The notes: generated by a model not told the origin, from the letters alone. A stretch of DNA of 64,000 nt from RH-AL1 sp965277355 (GCA_965277355.1 CBDICN010000001.1:1-64000), one strand, 5' to 3'; counted from the first letter of the stretch, positions 1 to 8,658 are shown. Translations and numbers: made by a program.

Positions 1-1277
1 ACCGGGCCGCCGTCGACGAACGGCCGGCAGAAGTCGGCGTGGGTGCGCGCCAGCGCCTCCGCCGGCACGTCGCCGCCGCGCTCGCCGAAGAAGCCCCGGT
101 TGGCGCCCATTTCGAGGAAGCTCTCGGCCGGCAGGTCGTTGGCGAAGAGGATGTCGTGGCTGTCGAGCTCGACGTGCCAGTAGGTCACGGTGTCGAGATC
201 GGCGTAGGCGACGGTCGCGCCGTTGAGCAGCGCCACGGCGGGGATCAGCACCTCCTCGACGCAGGTGACGCAGAGCGAGTGCTCGGGCGAGACCAAGAGG
301 TCGCGCGACGGCTTGCCCGGCCCGAAGGCGTCGCGGGCGATGCGGATCGGCTGGGCCTTCGCCGGATCGGGATGGCTGCGGCAATCGACCGTGCGCGAAC
401 CGAGCCAGCGGATCGGGCGGTGCTCGCCCGACGCGGTGACGGCGAGGTCGCCGACGGCGAGCGCCTCCACCGCGACGTCGTGGAGTTCCTGGCCGCGCGC
501 GACGCGGATCAGCGTGCCGGAGGCGTAGCAGATCGCGTTAGGGGTGATGATGACGCGGCCGTTGCCGGCGTTCTCGCCGGCGACGGTCTGCGCCGCGATG
601 GCGGTGCCCTTGTCGATCGACCCGCCGCCGCCACCGCCGCCGCCGCCGAAGTTGCCGCCGCCGCCGCCGCTGTAGCCGCCGCCGCCGCCGCCGCCACCGC
701 CACCGCCACCGTAGCTGCCGCCGCCGTAGCCGCCGCCGCCGCCGCCGCCGAAGCCGCCGCCGCCGCCGAAGCCGCCGCCGCCGCTGCCGCCGCCGTTGCT
801 GTAGACCCCACCGGCGTAGCCGCCGGCGCGGTTCGAGCCACCGATGCCGGGGGCGCCGCCTCCGGCGCTGTTGACGCCGCTGCCGCCGCCGCCGCCGACG
901 CGGCCGCCCCCGCCGCCGCCGCCGCCGTTGCCGGTTCCAGCGGTCGTGAGGCCGGCGCCCCCATTGCCACCGTAGGCACCACCACCTCCGCCGCCGGCGA
1001 CCAGCAGGGGTGTGTAGGTGCCACCGACGTTGGCGAGTACGAAACTGCCGCCGCCGCCGCCGCCCTCGACGCCGCCGCCGCCGTTGGCGCCGGCGCCGCC
1101 GACGACGATCTCCAGCTTCTCGCCCTTGGTCAGCGCGACATCGCCGCCGATCTCCGCGCCGCGGCCGCCCGCTCCCGCGTAGGCGCCGCCCTGGGCGCCG
1201 AAGGCGGTGATGTCGTAGGTGCCGTTCGCCCCTACGGTGACGAATTGCGGCGCGCCGCTAAAGCTGTAGGTGCCCAT
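1..1277 (-). CDS. Glycine-rich protein with C-terminal Hint_2 (Hedgehog/intein-type) domain, partial
   Basis: The start codon is the ATG complementary to 1275-1277, and the reading frame stays open to the window edge, so the C-terminus is missing. Residues 1-215 or so are dominated by long glycine runs with scattered Ser, Tyr and Phe. This explains the striking GCC-repeat seen on the plus strand around 620-1100. From about residue 225 the sequence changes to a normal composition and carries features of bacterial Hint_2 domains: YASGTLIRVARG, ALAVGDLAVTASGEHRPIRWLG, LLVSPEHSLCV, and a late HVELDSHDILFANDLPAESF. Hint domains in other proteins do self-processing; whether this one does cannot be seen. 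No signal peptide is evident, so a surface or secreted location is only an inference from the glycine-rich part. Confidence 0.75.
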   Translation of the reverse strand, partial: MGTYSFSGAPQFVTVGANGTYDITAFGAQGGAYAGAGGRGAEIGGDVALTKGEKLEIVVGGAGANGGGGVEGGGGGGSFVLANVGGTYTPLLVAGGGGGGAYGGNGGAGLTTAGTGNGGGGGGGGRVGGGGGSGVNSAGGGAPGIGGSNRAGGYAGGVYSNGGGSGGGGFGGGGGFGGGGGGGYGGGSYGGGGGGGGGGGGYSGGGGGNFGGGGGGGGGSIDKGTAIAAQTVAGENAGNGRVIITPNAICYASGTLIRVARGQELHDVAVEALAVGDLAVTASGEHRPIRWLGSRTVDCRSHPDPAKAQPIRIARDAFGPGKPSRDLLVSPEHSLCVTCVEEVLIPAVALLNGATVAYADLDTVTYWHVELDSHDILFANDLPAESFLEMGANRGFFGERGGDVPAEALARTHADFCRPFVDGGP

Positions 1278-1505
1278 CTGTCGAGGCCTCGCGAAATCGA
1301 TCCGCCAATGAAAAACCCGGTGCGGGGACGCAAAAAACGCCCATCAGGGAGCGGCGGCACTGAGGATTTTACCGAAATCCGGTCCATGGCATCGAACAGC
1401 AAGTACGGCGCAGCCGTTTCCCGACGGGTGTGACCTCGGGATCACAGGTCTTGCGTCATCACGGGTCTCGATCGCGAGCCAAGTTGCCCGGCGCTTCAAG
1501 GATGG

Positions 1506-2873
1506 CTACTGCGCCGCCACCTGCGGCACCTTCTGCAGCGTACGCTCCGGCGAGCTGAGGTGATCGTCCTCGACGAGGCTGCCGGCCGTGCCGACCACGA
1601 GCCGCGCGCCGCGGCCGTAGGTGAAATAGGCCCACGCCCAGTTGGTGAAGACGACGATGCGGTTGCGGAAGCCGATCAGCAGCAGGAGATGCACCAGCGA
1701 CCAGGCGAACCAGGCGACGTGGCCCTTCAGCGGGATGCCGCCGAGGACGGCGATCGCGTGCGAACGGCCGATGACCGCCATTGTCCCGAGATCGGTGTAT
1801 TTGAACGGACCGGGATGCTTGCGGACGCCGATGCGGCTCGCCACCACCTTGGCGACGTACGTGCCCTGCTGCTTGGCGACAGGGGCGAGCGCCGGAAGGA
1901 TTTTGCCTTCCGCCGTCTTGTAGCTCGCGACGTCGCCGATGGCGAAGATCTCGGGATGGTTCGGGACCGAACAGTCGCTCGTCACCTCGAGCCGGTTCTG
2001 CTTGCCGGCGGCGGCGCCGATCCACTGCGCCGCCGGCTCGGCGCGCGTGCCGGCGCACCAGAACACGTTGGCTGCCTCGATGCGGTCGCCGCCCTTCAGC
2101 GTCGCGCCCCGGCTGTCGATGCATTCGCACTCCATTCCGAGCTTCACCTCGACGCCGAGGCTTTCCAGCGTCTTGTGCGCGTAGTCGGAGAGCTTCTGCG
2201 AGAATTCGGCGAGGATGCGCGGTGCGGCATCGATGAGCACGATGCGCGCCTTCGAGGGGTCGATGTGGCGGTATTCGGTGTTGAGGGTCGCCCGGGCGAG
2301 CTCCGCGATGGATCCGATCAGTTCGACGCCGGTCGGGCCGCCGCCCACCACGACGAATGTCGTCAGCGCCGCGATCTCCTTGGGATCGGTGCGGCTCTCC
2401 GCCCAGTCGAACGATTCGAGGATGCGGCGGCGGATCTGCAGCGCGTCCGGCAGTGTCTTCAGGACGGCGGCGTATTTCGCCCACTCGTCGTGGCCGTACC
2501 ACGTGTAGGCCGAGCCGGTCGCCAGGATGAGGTAGTCGTATGGGATCGAGCCGGTGTCCTTCAGGCAGACGAGCTTGTTGTCCTTGTCGATGGCGTCGAC
2601 CTCGCCGAAGATCACCGAAACGTTCTTGTTCTGGCCGAGCAGCGCGCGGATCGGCGAGGCGATGTCGGCCGGCGACAGCGCCGCGGTCGAGACCTGGTAG
2701 AGCAGCGGCTGGAACAGGTGGTGGTTGGTGCGATCGATGAGGACGAGTTCGATGTCCTCCTTGACGAGGTGATGCGCCGCCTGGAGGCCGCCGAAACCGC
2801 AGCCGACGATGACGACGATGGGCTTCGTGGTCTGCTCGCGGGTGAAGAGGATCGTGTCTTGCTCGGAGGGCAT
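1506..2873 (-). CDS. ndh: Type II NADH:quinone oxidoreductase (NDH-2)
   Basis: Non-proton-pumping NADH dehydrogenase that passes electrons from NADH to quinone on the cytoplasmic face of the membrane. Two dinucleotide-binding folds are visible: VGCGFGG near the N-terminus (FAD) and VVVGGGPTGVEL near residue 180 (NADH). The family signature of an FAD-contacting AIGDVA motif is also present. The C-terminal 80 residues contain the hydrophobic, aromatic segment (WFAWSLVHLLLLIGFRNR) typical of the membrane-attached part. I place the start at the third in-frame ATG, because AAGGA lies 7 bases before it; in-frame ATGs at 2879 and 2888 lack a Shine-Dalgarno sequence. The gene lies downstream of the antiporter operon on the same strand, with about 100 bases between. 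Confidence 0.9.
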   Translation of the reverse strand: MPSEQDTILFTREQTTKPIVVIVGCGFGGLQAAHHLVKEDIELVLIDRTNHHLFQPLLYQVSTAALSPADIASPIRALLGQNKNVSVIFGEVDAIDKDNKLVCLKDTGSIPYDYLILATGSAYTWYGHDEWAKYAAVLKTLPDALQIRRRILESFDWAESRTDPKEIAALTTFVVVGGGPTGVELIGSIAELARATLNTEYRHIDPSKARIVLIDAAPRILAEFSQKLSDYAHKTLESLGVEVKLGMECECIDSRGATLKGGDRIEAANVFWCAGTRAEPAAQWIGAAAGKQNRLEVTSDCSVPNHPEIFAIGDVASYKTAEGKILPALAPVAKQQGTYVAKVVASRIGVRKHPGPFKYTDLGTMAVIGRSHAIAVLGGIPLKGHVAWFAWSLVHLLLLIGFRNRIVVFTNWAWAYFTYGRGARLVVGTAGSLVEDDHLSSPERTLQKVPQVAAQ

Positions 2874-2977
2874 GGGCATGTCCTTCATCGCTGGCGGAGG
2901 TCATAGTATCTGCGATTAGCGTAGGAACCGCCGCAAGTCGATTTACTCGGGCCGCGGGCCTGCCCGTCGCGGGGCGC

Positions 2978-4771
2978 CTAGGTGGCGACGAAGCTCGCCA
3001 CCACCGCCGCGAGGCCCAGCGTGAGCCAGGCGATATAGTCGTTGATGAGCCCGCTGTGGACGGTTTCGAGCCCCTTGAAGATCGGGCCGAAGGCGCCGCG
3101 CGTCGACCTATGGAAGATCCCGGGCAGCCTGTGGCGGGACAGCGCGTAGGCGGCGATGGCGATCGAGCCGGCCACCGAAACCCAAGGCAGCCATGCGTGC
3201 GGCGCGTCGGCCAGCAGCGCCGGCGGCGTGATCGGCCGCGGCGGCTGGAGCCCGAGGATGGCGGCGCCGTCCGGGTGGAAGAACGGCTCGATCGCCCCGG
3301 CCGCGTAATGATGGACGAGGCCGCCCGGGACCAGCGCCAGCACGATCAGCACCAGCGCCGGAATGAACATGACCGGGAACGGCCTGTCCGCCTTCTCCTG
3401 CTCCTCTTCGGTCGGCGCGCTCGCCTCGTCGCCCGGGTCGGGACCGAGGCCGAGGAAGATGCGGCCGGCGGCACGCAGGATCGCCGCGCCGGTCAAGGCG
3501 GCGCCCAGCGCCAGCACGTAGAACACCCAACCGACCCCGCCCTTGGTGAGGCCGGCATCGATCAGCCTGAAGCCTTCGTCGGTGATCCCGTAGGGCAGGC
3601 CGCCGAGCATGAGGCCGCCGAGCGCGAGCACGAGGCCGGCCGGCCAGATGCCTTTGCCGAGCCCGCGCAGCTCGATCTCGTCGATGCTCGCGCGCATCGC
3701 CAGCAGGATGCCGGCGACCATGAAGAGGGCGCCCTTCACCAGGCCGTGGCCGACGATGTAGGTCAGCATGCCGGCGGCTCCCTCGCTCGAGAGCGCGGCG
3801 ATGCCGGCGAGCATGATGCCGGCATGCGAGATCGTGGAGAAGGCGAGCATGCGCTTCAGGTGCCGCTGCGACAGCGCCATCAGGCCGCCGACGACGGCGC
3901 CGAGGGCGGCGAAGCCGAGCACGGTCGTGTGAACGACCGCGGTGACGGCCGGATCGCCGGCGAAAACGGCGTAGACGAGCTTGCCGACGCCGAACAGGCC
4001 GATCGAGACCATCGCGCCCGAGAAGATCACGCAGACCGGCGAGGGCGCCACGGCGTGGGCGTCGGCGAGCCAAAAGTGGAACGGCACCATCGCCGACTTG
4101 ATGAGGAGCCCGCACACCACCAGGCAGAAGGCGCCGGCGATGACGGGATCGTGGCCGGCGCTCCGCACATGCTCGGCGATCGAGGACATGTCGAGCGCGC
4201 CGGTGCGGGCGTAGATCAGCGCGATGCCGGCCAGCATCATGTAGCCGGCAAGACTGTTGGTGACGGTGAAGTTGAGCGCGCCGGCCAGCGACGAGCTCTC
4301 CAGCTTGTAGGCGGTGAGCGCGAACGCGGTGACGCTCATCACCTCGAACCACACGAACATGTTGAAGAGGTCGTGGGTCAGCGTGAAGCCGACCATCGCC
4401 GCGAGGAACAGCAGCATCAGCACCTGGAAGTGCGCGCTGATCTTGTCGAAATAGCCCCACGAGAAGGCGAAGCTCGCGGCGAACAGGAGGCACACCAGCG
4501 TGGCGATGGTGGCGCTGGCGCGATCGGCGGCGAAGGCGATGCCGAGCGTCAGGCCGTGGCGCGGCGTCCAGCCGCCGAACCAGCCGACGATCGGCGCATG
4601 CTCGGCGCGCACGGCGAGCAAGGCGCAGCACAGGCCCGCAAGCGTCGCCACCAGCGCCGCGATCATGTCCGGCACGCGCCCGGGCAGGACGTGGCCGAGC
4701 ATGAGCAGGACGGCGGCGACGGCCATCGGGCCGGCCACGGGCAGCGGCAGCAGGACGAGGTCGGGTATCAT
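2978..4771 (-). CDS. mrpD: Mrp antiporter subunit D-like protein (NuoL/M/N family)
   Basis: Large polytopic subunit (597 aa, about 14-16 hydrophobic segments) of the complex I-like antiporter family. Conserved features are visible: a Glu in FNMFVWFEVMSVTAFALTAY, a Lys in LIKSAMVPFHFWLADAHAVA, and HLKRMLAFSTISHAG. The protein is longer than a typical MrpD (about 500 aa) and ends in a NuoL-like tail (LETVHSGLINDYIAWLTLGL). It is the last gene of a minus-strand operon E-F-G-DUF4040-B-C-D and the only large ion-channel-like subunit encoded here. The purine-rich sequence before its ATG, serving as Shine-Dalgarno, belongs to the edge of the dispersed repeat that fills the gap after mrpC. It could equally be called a complex I subunit 5 family protein. 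Confidence 0.88.
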   Translation of the reverse strand: MIPDLVLLPLPVAGPMAVAAVLLMLGHVLPGRVPDMIAALVATLAGLCCALLAVRAEHAPIVGWFGGWTPRHGLTLGIAFAADRASATIATLVCLLFAASFAFSWGYFDKISAHFQVLMLLFLAAMVGFTLTHDLFNMFVWFEVMSVTAFALTAYKLESSSLAGALNFTVTNSLAGYMMLAGIALIYARTGALDMSSIAEHVRSAGHDPVIAGAFCLVVCGLLIKSAMVPFHFWLADAHAVAPSPVCVIFSGAMVSIGLFGVGKLVYAVFAGDPAVTAVVHTTVLGFAALGAVVGGLMALSQRHLKRMLAFSTISHAGIMLAGIAALSSEGAAGMLTYIVGHGLVKGALFMVAGILLAMRASIDEIELRGLGKGIWPAGLVLALGGLMLGGLPYGITDEGFRLIDAGLTKGGVGWVFYVLALGAALTGAAILRAAGRIFLGLGPDPGDEASAPTEEEQEKADRPFPVMFIPALVLIVLALVPGGLVHHYAAGAIEPFFHPDGAAILGLQPPRPITPPALLADAPHAWLPWVSVAGSIAIAAYALSRHRLPGIFHRSTRGAFGPIFKGLETVHSGLINDYIAWLTLGLAAVVASFVAT

Positions 4772-4782
4772 GGCGGTAGTCT

Positions 4783-4940
4783 CCCCTTCTCCCGCTTGCG
4801 GGAGAAAGGGGCCTCGCGAAGCGAGGTCGGATGAGGGAGGTCGGCGTTTCTCCTTGGACCGGCGAGCAGGCTGACGGTCCCCTCATCCGACCCGACTTCG
4901 TCGGGCCCCCTTCTCCCGCAAGCGGGAGAAGGGGAGCCGG
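4783..4940. repeat. Paired palindromic dispersed repeat, copy A
   Basis: Two inverted copies of a palindromic unit face each other. Each unit has a core CTTCTCCCGC-TT/AA-GCGGGAGAAG, followed towards the inside by a short second palindrome and GGTCGGATGAGG (or its complement CCTCATCC). The same paired arrangement recurs at 10691-10830 and 24945-25103. It sits in the gap between mrpC and mrpD, inside an operon. Confidence 0.85.
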
Positions 4941-4970
4941 AGTCATTTGTCGAGATGACGCAGCGTATCG

Positions 4971-5315
4971 TCATTTACGCATCGGCTTCAGCAGCTGCGG
5001 GTCGACGGTGCCTTTGCGCTTGTGCATCTGCAGCGTCATCGCCAGCAGCAGGGCCGATATGGTGGCGCCGACCACGATGTCGGTGAGCACCAGCGCCTGC
5101 ACCACGGGGTCGACCGCCGGCGTGCCGGGCGGGTTGGTGTAGAAGATCGGCGCGGCCGCGTCCCACTTGTACCCCACCGCGAGGAGCAGCACGTAGGTCG
5201 CGGACTGGCAGACCGAGAGGCAGCCGATCAGGTGCACGTAGTTGCGGCTGGTGATGATGCCGTAGAGCCCGATGAACAGCAGCCAGGCTGCGACGAGCCA
5301 GGGCAGGACGCTCAT
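4971..5315 (-). CDS. mrpC: Mrp antiporter subunit C (NuoK-like)
   Basis: Small membrane protein of 114 aa with three hydrophobic segments, related to complex I subunit NuoK. The hallmark of the family is visible as VVQALVLTDIVVGATISALLLA in two adjoining pieces. The start ATG overlaps the stop codon of mrpB in an ATGA arrangement, so the two are probably translationally coupled. In Mrp complexes MrpC packs against the MrpA and MrpD antiporter-like subunits. Downstream, the operon is interrupted by a roughly 160-bp palindromic repeat before mrpD. Confidence 0.88.
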   Translation of the reverse strand: MSVLPWLVAAWLLFIGLYGIITSRNYVHLIGCLSVCQSATYVLLLAVGYKWDAAAPIFYTNPPGTPAVDPVVQALVLTDIVVGATISALLLAMTLQMHKRKGTVDPQLLKPMRK

Positions 5316-6088
5316 TTGTCCGATCCCGGCTCGGTGTCGCCCGGCTCGTAGCGGCGCGTTTCTTCCATGAACTCGATGAAAACCAGGGTGAAGCTGCCGG
5401 CGACGGCGAAGGCGACGCCGATGTTGTCGATGAACATCGTGCCGCCGGACCACGCGCTCTTCAGCTCGCCGAGCGGCAGGATGTTGCTCGCGAACGGCAG
5501 GCCGGCGAACAGCGGGGCAAAGCCGACCAGGGCGAAGAGGAGCGCCCCACCGGACTCCGACCAGTCGAACGCCTGGCCGCGGATCAGCCGTCGCCAGCCG
5601 GAATAGCGCTCAGCGAGGAAGACCAGGAGGAAGCTGGTCGCGATGATCACGCCGCCCTGGAAACCGCCCCCCGGCGTCGTCGTGGCATGGATGCAGACGT
5701 AGATGCCGAACAGCAGCACCAGCGGCGCCATCACCCGGCTGACGAGCACCAGGGCATCGGCGCGCGGCAGGATCGCGCGCCCCTCGACGATGTCGGGCTC
5801 GCTCGTGAGCCCCTCGCCGCGCGAGCCGCGCAGCAGCACCACCGTGCCGGTGACGGCGGCAAGCAGCATGAACTCCTCGCCGAGCGTATCGAAGCCGCGA
5901 TAGTCGAAATTGACGGCCGTGACCGTGTTGGTGACCTTACGCTCCTTGGGCGCGACATCGTTGATCGCATCGCCGTAGGGCAGCGGATGGTCGCCGAACG
6001 TCGGCATGGAGCCGGCGAGGCGGATCGCCGCCGGCACCAGCACCAGCAGGGCGACGATGAAGAGGATCAGCCGTAATGGGATCCTCAC
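5312..6088 (-). CDS. mrpB: MrpB-domain protein fused to an MbhE/MrpA-C-terminal-like N-terminal part
   Basis: The 258-residue protein starts with a hydrophobic helix followed by VNFDYRGFDTLGEEFMLLAAVTG. That stretch corresponds to the C-terminal part of MrpA in large Mrp systems and to subunit E of membrane-bound hydrogenases. The second half is an MnhB domain: RVMAPLVLLFGIYVCIHATT, then TPGGGFQGGVIIATSFLL, and a final helix. GTG is the start, overlapping the upstream stop as GTGA. The fusion shows that the MrpA C-terminal module is present here without the large MrpA channel domain. Confidence 0.85.
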   Translation of the reverse strand: MRIPLRLILFIVALLVLVPAAIRLAGSMPTFGDHPLPYGDAINDVAPKERKVTNTVTAVNFDYRGFDTLGEEFMLLAAVTGTVVLLRGSRGEGLTSEPDIVEGRAILPRADALVLVSRVMAPLVLLFGIYVCIHATTTPGGGFQGGVIIATSFLLVFLAERYSGWRRLIRGQAFDWSESGGALLFALVGFAPLFAGLPFASNILPLGELKSAWSGGTMFIDNIGVAFAVAGSFTLVFIEFMEETRRYEPGDTEPGSDK

Positions 6089-6348
6089 GAATCGTCCTCT
6101 TCCGGCTTCACCTCGTTTTTCATCCGCATGCTGGCCAGCGCCACGAGGAAGAGCAGCGGCGTCGCCGCGGCACCGACGGCCACCTCCGCGAAAGCGACGT
6201 CGGGGGCCTGCAGCGCCATGAAGAGCAGCGTGAGCACAAAGCCGTTGGCGGCGATCGCCAGCACCTGCCGGCGAGGATCGCGCGTCAGCACGACCCCGGT
6301 TCCGCCGACCGCCGCCAGCAGCAGCAGAAGCGGGATGAGGATCTTCAA
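6085..6348 (-). CDS. DUF4040 antiporter subunit (MbhD / MrpA C-terminal segment)
   Basis: A small hydrophobic protein of about 87 aa containing RDPRRQVLAIAANGFVLTLL and LQAPDVAFAEVAVGAA, the conserved core of DUF4040 (MbhD-like) proteins. In MrpA this is a C-terminal segment; here it is a separate gene. TTG is inferred as start because it overlaps the mrpG stop (TTGA), matching the close overlaps of the other genes in the operon. It ends in a 4-base overlap with the next gene. Confidence 0.8.
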   Translation of the reverse strand: MKILIPLLLLLAAVGGTGVVLTRDPRRQVLAIAANGFVLTLLFMALQAPDVAFAEVAVGAAATPLLFLVALASMRMKNEVKPEEDDS

Positions 6349-6638
6349 GACAGTTCGCCCGCCTCGTCGCGCGTGAAGATCGCCCGTGCGACAGCCTGGT
6401 TGACCGCCGCGCCGGCGACGAGCGCCACGGCCAGCAGCAGCAGCATCTTGAAGGCGCGGGTCGACGGCCCGTCGGCGACGAAGGCCGCCACGACGATCGG
6501 CAGGCCGCAGCCGACCGTGGTGAAGCCCACGCAATGCAGCCGGTCGAGCGCGGAGGTGAGCCGTGCGAAACCGAGCGCGCCGACCCAGGCGGCGGCGACC
6601 GCCATGGCGAGGAGGATGTCGACGATGATCGCCGTCAC
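6345..6638 (-). CDS. mrpG: Mrp antiporter subunit G
   Basis: Membrane protein of 97 aa with three hydrophobic stretches. The family motif appears as GALGFARLTSALDRLHCVGFTT cut by a short loop, followed by a hydrophobic C-terminal helix. It lies 13 bases after mrpF and overlaps the DUF4040 gene. The small E, F and G subunits are needed for assembly and function of Mrp complexes; they carry no catalytic motif of their own. Confidence 0.87.
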   Translation of the reverse strand: MTAIIVDILLAMAVAAAWVGALGFARLTSALDRLHCVGFTTVGCGLPIVVAAFVADGPSTRAFKMLLLLAVALVAGAAVNQAVARAIFTRDEAGELS

Positions 6639-6651
6639 AGCCGGCGCTCCA

Positions 6652-6912
6652 TCAAAGCCAACGCTCCATGAACATCGCGAAGAGGAAGGTGCCGGGAGCC
6701 GAGAGGAAGGTGACGCAGAGCGCGATGTCGATGAACGAGCTCTGGTTGAAGGCGAAGGTCATGGCGGCGACGAGGAGCGCCGCCAGCGTGCTCGCGACTT
6801 GGACGGCCGCAAGCCGCTGATTGCCCCGGCCGCGCAGAGCGACGACGACCGGCACCGCGAACGGCGGCAGAAGAAGGATGGTTGCCACCAGCCAGGCGTT
6901 CATGCCGGCCAC
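6652..6912 (-). CDS. mrpF: Mrp antiporter subunit F
   Basis: Small membrane protein of 86 aa with three hydrophobic segments, including the conserved block NQSSFIDIALCVTFLSAPGTFLFA. The start overlaps the 3' end of mrpE by 13 bases, supporting co-translation. Position and size match MrpF (MbhB) in other clusters. Confidence 0.85.
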   Translation of the reverse strand: MAGMNAWLVATILLLPPFAVPVVVALRGRGNQRLAAVQVASTLAALLVAAMTFAFNQSSFIDIALCVTFLSAPGTFLFAMFMERWL

Positions 6913-7379
6913 GCGGGGTCGGGCGATGGTGGCTTGGCCGGCAGGCAGTGCAGCAGCAGCGCATCCGTACGCTCGCCGCGCACGACGAAGGTGCGCGGCG
7001 CCATCGAGACGCCGATGATCGCCAGCGCGTGCCGGCCCGCGGCCTTGGGATCGCCTTCGCTTTCGCCGGGCCGGAACGGCTGCTCGATGAAGTCGCCGCG
7101 CTGGCGCTCGGCGCCGCCGATTGCGACCGCGATGAGCTCGCGCCCGACCGCCAGCGTCTCGGGCAGTAGCGCAACGAAGGGCTTGAGCAGGGCTTTCATC
7201 GGTGGCGCGAAGGCGAAGCGCCGCTCTGCCACCACGCCGAGGCCGATGGCGAGCGCCGTGCCGGCGGTCGCGCAGACGAGCCCGGCGACGATCTCGACGG
7301 TGCTGATCGCACCGGCGAAAAACAGGTCGATCCCGAGCAGCACGACGAAGGTGATGACGGCGCCGACGATCCTACCCAT
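6900..7379 (-). CDS. mrpE: Mrp antiporter subunit E
   Basis: First gene of the antiporter operon, about 159 aa. The N-terminal hydrophobic region (MGRIVGAVITFVVLLGIDLF) is followed by a second segment and a soluble C-terminal part with the MrpE-type GVSMAPRTFVVRGERTDALLLH. I chose the ATG at 7379 because GAGGTGGG lies just before it; the frame runs on upstream without homology. The promoter should lie in the 214-base gap shared with the divergent lutA. Confidence 0.83.
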   Translation of the reverse strand: MGRIVGAVITFVVLLGIDLFFAGAISTVEIVAGLVCATAGTALAIGLGVVAERRFAFAPPMKALLKPFVALLPETLAVGRELIAVAIGGAERQRGDFIEQPFRPGESEGDPKAAGRHALAIIGVSMAPRTFVVRGERTDALLLHCLPAKPPSPDPAWPA

Positions 7380-7593
7380 CCCACCTCGACATCTGTCCGG
7401 CCGTGCGATCCGCCGCCCTGTTATCCTACCGTCGGCTCGCGGCGACAAGATAGAGGGTTGCGGGCGCTGTCGAGCCGCTTCTTCTCTGCTCGACGCGGTG
7501 GGCCGAGCCAGCCCTTGCTTGGCGGCCGCTCTCCGGCCTGGAAACAATCCGCCGCCCTTCGCTCCGGCAGCGACATCCTCTAGAACGGACATC

Positions 7594-8337
7594 ATGCGCA
7601 TCGGTCTCTTCGTTCCCTGCTACATCGACGCCTTCTTCCCCGAGGTGGGCATCGCCACGCTCGAGCTGCTCGAGCGGCTCGGCTGCGAAGTGGACTACCC
7701 GTTCGACCAGACCTGCTGTGGACAGCCGATGGCGAACTCCGGCTGCCAAGCCGAGGCTGCGGCAACCGAGCGCAACTTCGTTCGCGTGTTCGCCGGCTAC
7801 GACTACGTCGTGGGACCCTCCGGCAGCTGCGTCAACCACGTGCGCTCCAAGTTCACCGCCATCGAACAGACCGATGCCGTGCGCGAGGTGCGCGCGCGCA
7901 CTGTCGAGCTGGTCGAGTTCCTCCACGACATCCTCGAGGTCGAGGCGTTCCCCTGGGCGCGCTTCCCGCACAGGGTCGGCTATCACAACGGCTGCGGATC
8001 GCTGCGCGGGCTCGGGCATGCCCGGCCTTCCGAGATCGTCGCCCCGTTCTTCTCGAAGCCGCTCGATCTGCTGCGGACGGTCGCGGACATCGAGTTCGTC
8101 GAGCCGGCGCGGCCGGACGAATGCTGCGGCTTCGGGGGCACCTTCTCGGTCTTCGAGGAGGCGATCTCGGTCAAGGCGGGTCAGGACAAGGTGGCCGACA
8201 TGGTCAAAGCCGGCGCCGAGTACATCGTTTCCGCCGACACCTCGTGCCTGATGCACCAGAAGGGCTGCGCCGAGCGCGCCGGACAGCCGATGAAGTTCAT
8301 CCACATCGCGCAGGTGCTGAACGGGGCGGCGGGGTGA
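7594..8337 (+). CDS. lutA: Lactate utilisation protein A (LldE-like, CCG-domain Fe-S protein)
   Basis: Subunit of the cytoplasmic LutABC (LldEFG) iron-sulfur complex that oxidises L-lactate to pyruvate. The protein of 247 aa has two cysteine-rich CCG modules: CCGQPM near residue 36 and CCGFGGTFS near residue 180. Additional cysteines occur in GSCVNH and SCLMHQKGC. The start is fixed by MRIGLFVPCYIDAFFPEVG, which matches the family N-terminus. Unlike ordinary lut operons, two unrelated small genes separate it from lutB. Confidence 0.92.
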   Translation: MRIGLFVPCYIDAFFPEVGIATLELLERLGCEVDYPFDQTCCGQPMANSGCQAEAAATERNFVRVFAGYDYVVGPSGSCVNHVRSKFTAIEQTDAVREVRARTVELVEFLHDILEVEAFPWARFPHRVGYHNGCGSLRGLGHARPSEIVAPFFSKPLDLLRTVADIEFVEPARPDECCGFGGTFSVFEEAISVKAGQDKVADMVKAGAEYIVSADTSCLMHQKGCAERAGQPMKFIHIAQVLNGAAG

Positions 8338-8403
8338 TGCACCTCGCCAATATGGATTTTTACCTTTAGCTTCAGCCACACCCGAGTTCGAGGAACTGGC
8401 ATC

Positions 8404-8658
8404 ATGTCAGGCCACATCGATAGAGTATTAAAGGTTTTTGCCGTCCACGACAGCCAAGCCGGTGAGGTGTTGCTCGCCAATCACTTCGTGTCTGTCGGAC
8501 AGCGTAAAGGGTGGGACATCCCGGATCTACAGCGCGGTGTCGAGGAAGCCTACGCTCGGGGCTTCATTGAGAAAGCCCCCCTGGGCTGGCGTCTGACGAA
8601 AAAGGGTTTCGATGAAGTCGCTGCCCTGAAGATGCCGATCTCGCAAACGCAGGGATGA
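8404..8658 (+). CDS. Small protein of unknown function, winged-helix-like
   Basis: Not recognised. The 84-residue protein is soluble. Its second half (GVEEAYARGFIEKAP, then GWRLTKKGFDEVAAL) has the rhythm of a recognition helix followed by a wing, as in small winged-helix proteins. The base composition is less GC-rich than in the surrounding lut genes, hinting at acquisition. Its stop overlaps the next start (ATGA), so the two small genes form a pair, placed between lutA and lutB. Confidence 0.65.
   Translation: MSGHIDRVLKVFAVHDSQAGEVLLANHFVSVGQRKGWDIPDLQRGVEEAYARGFIEKAPLGWRLTKKGFDEVAALKMPISQTQG

Noticed and set aside
39..1433. Long Ala-rich open frames on both strands opposite and within the GCC-repeat region
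   Set aside because: They are other-frame readings of the glycine-rich part of the Hint protein. Only the minus-strand frame starting at 1277 continues into a recognisable domain.
3056..4834. 592-codon plus-strand open frame opposite mrpD
   Set aside because: Composition is His/Glu/Arg-rich with no domain. MrpD on the other strand is a clear family member with correct neighbours.
7380..7593. Extended N-terminus for MrpE or LutA in the divergent gap
   Set aside because: Both frames are open here, but neither extension resembles its family, and Shine-Dalgarno and homology support the shorter starts.
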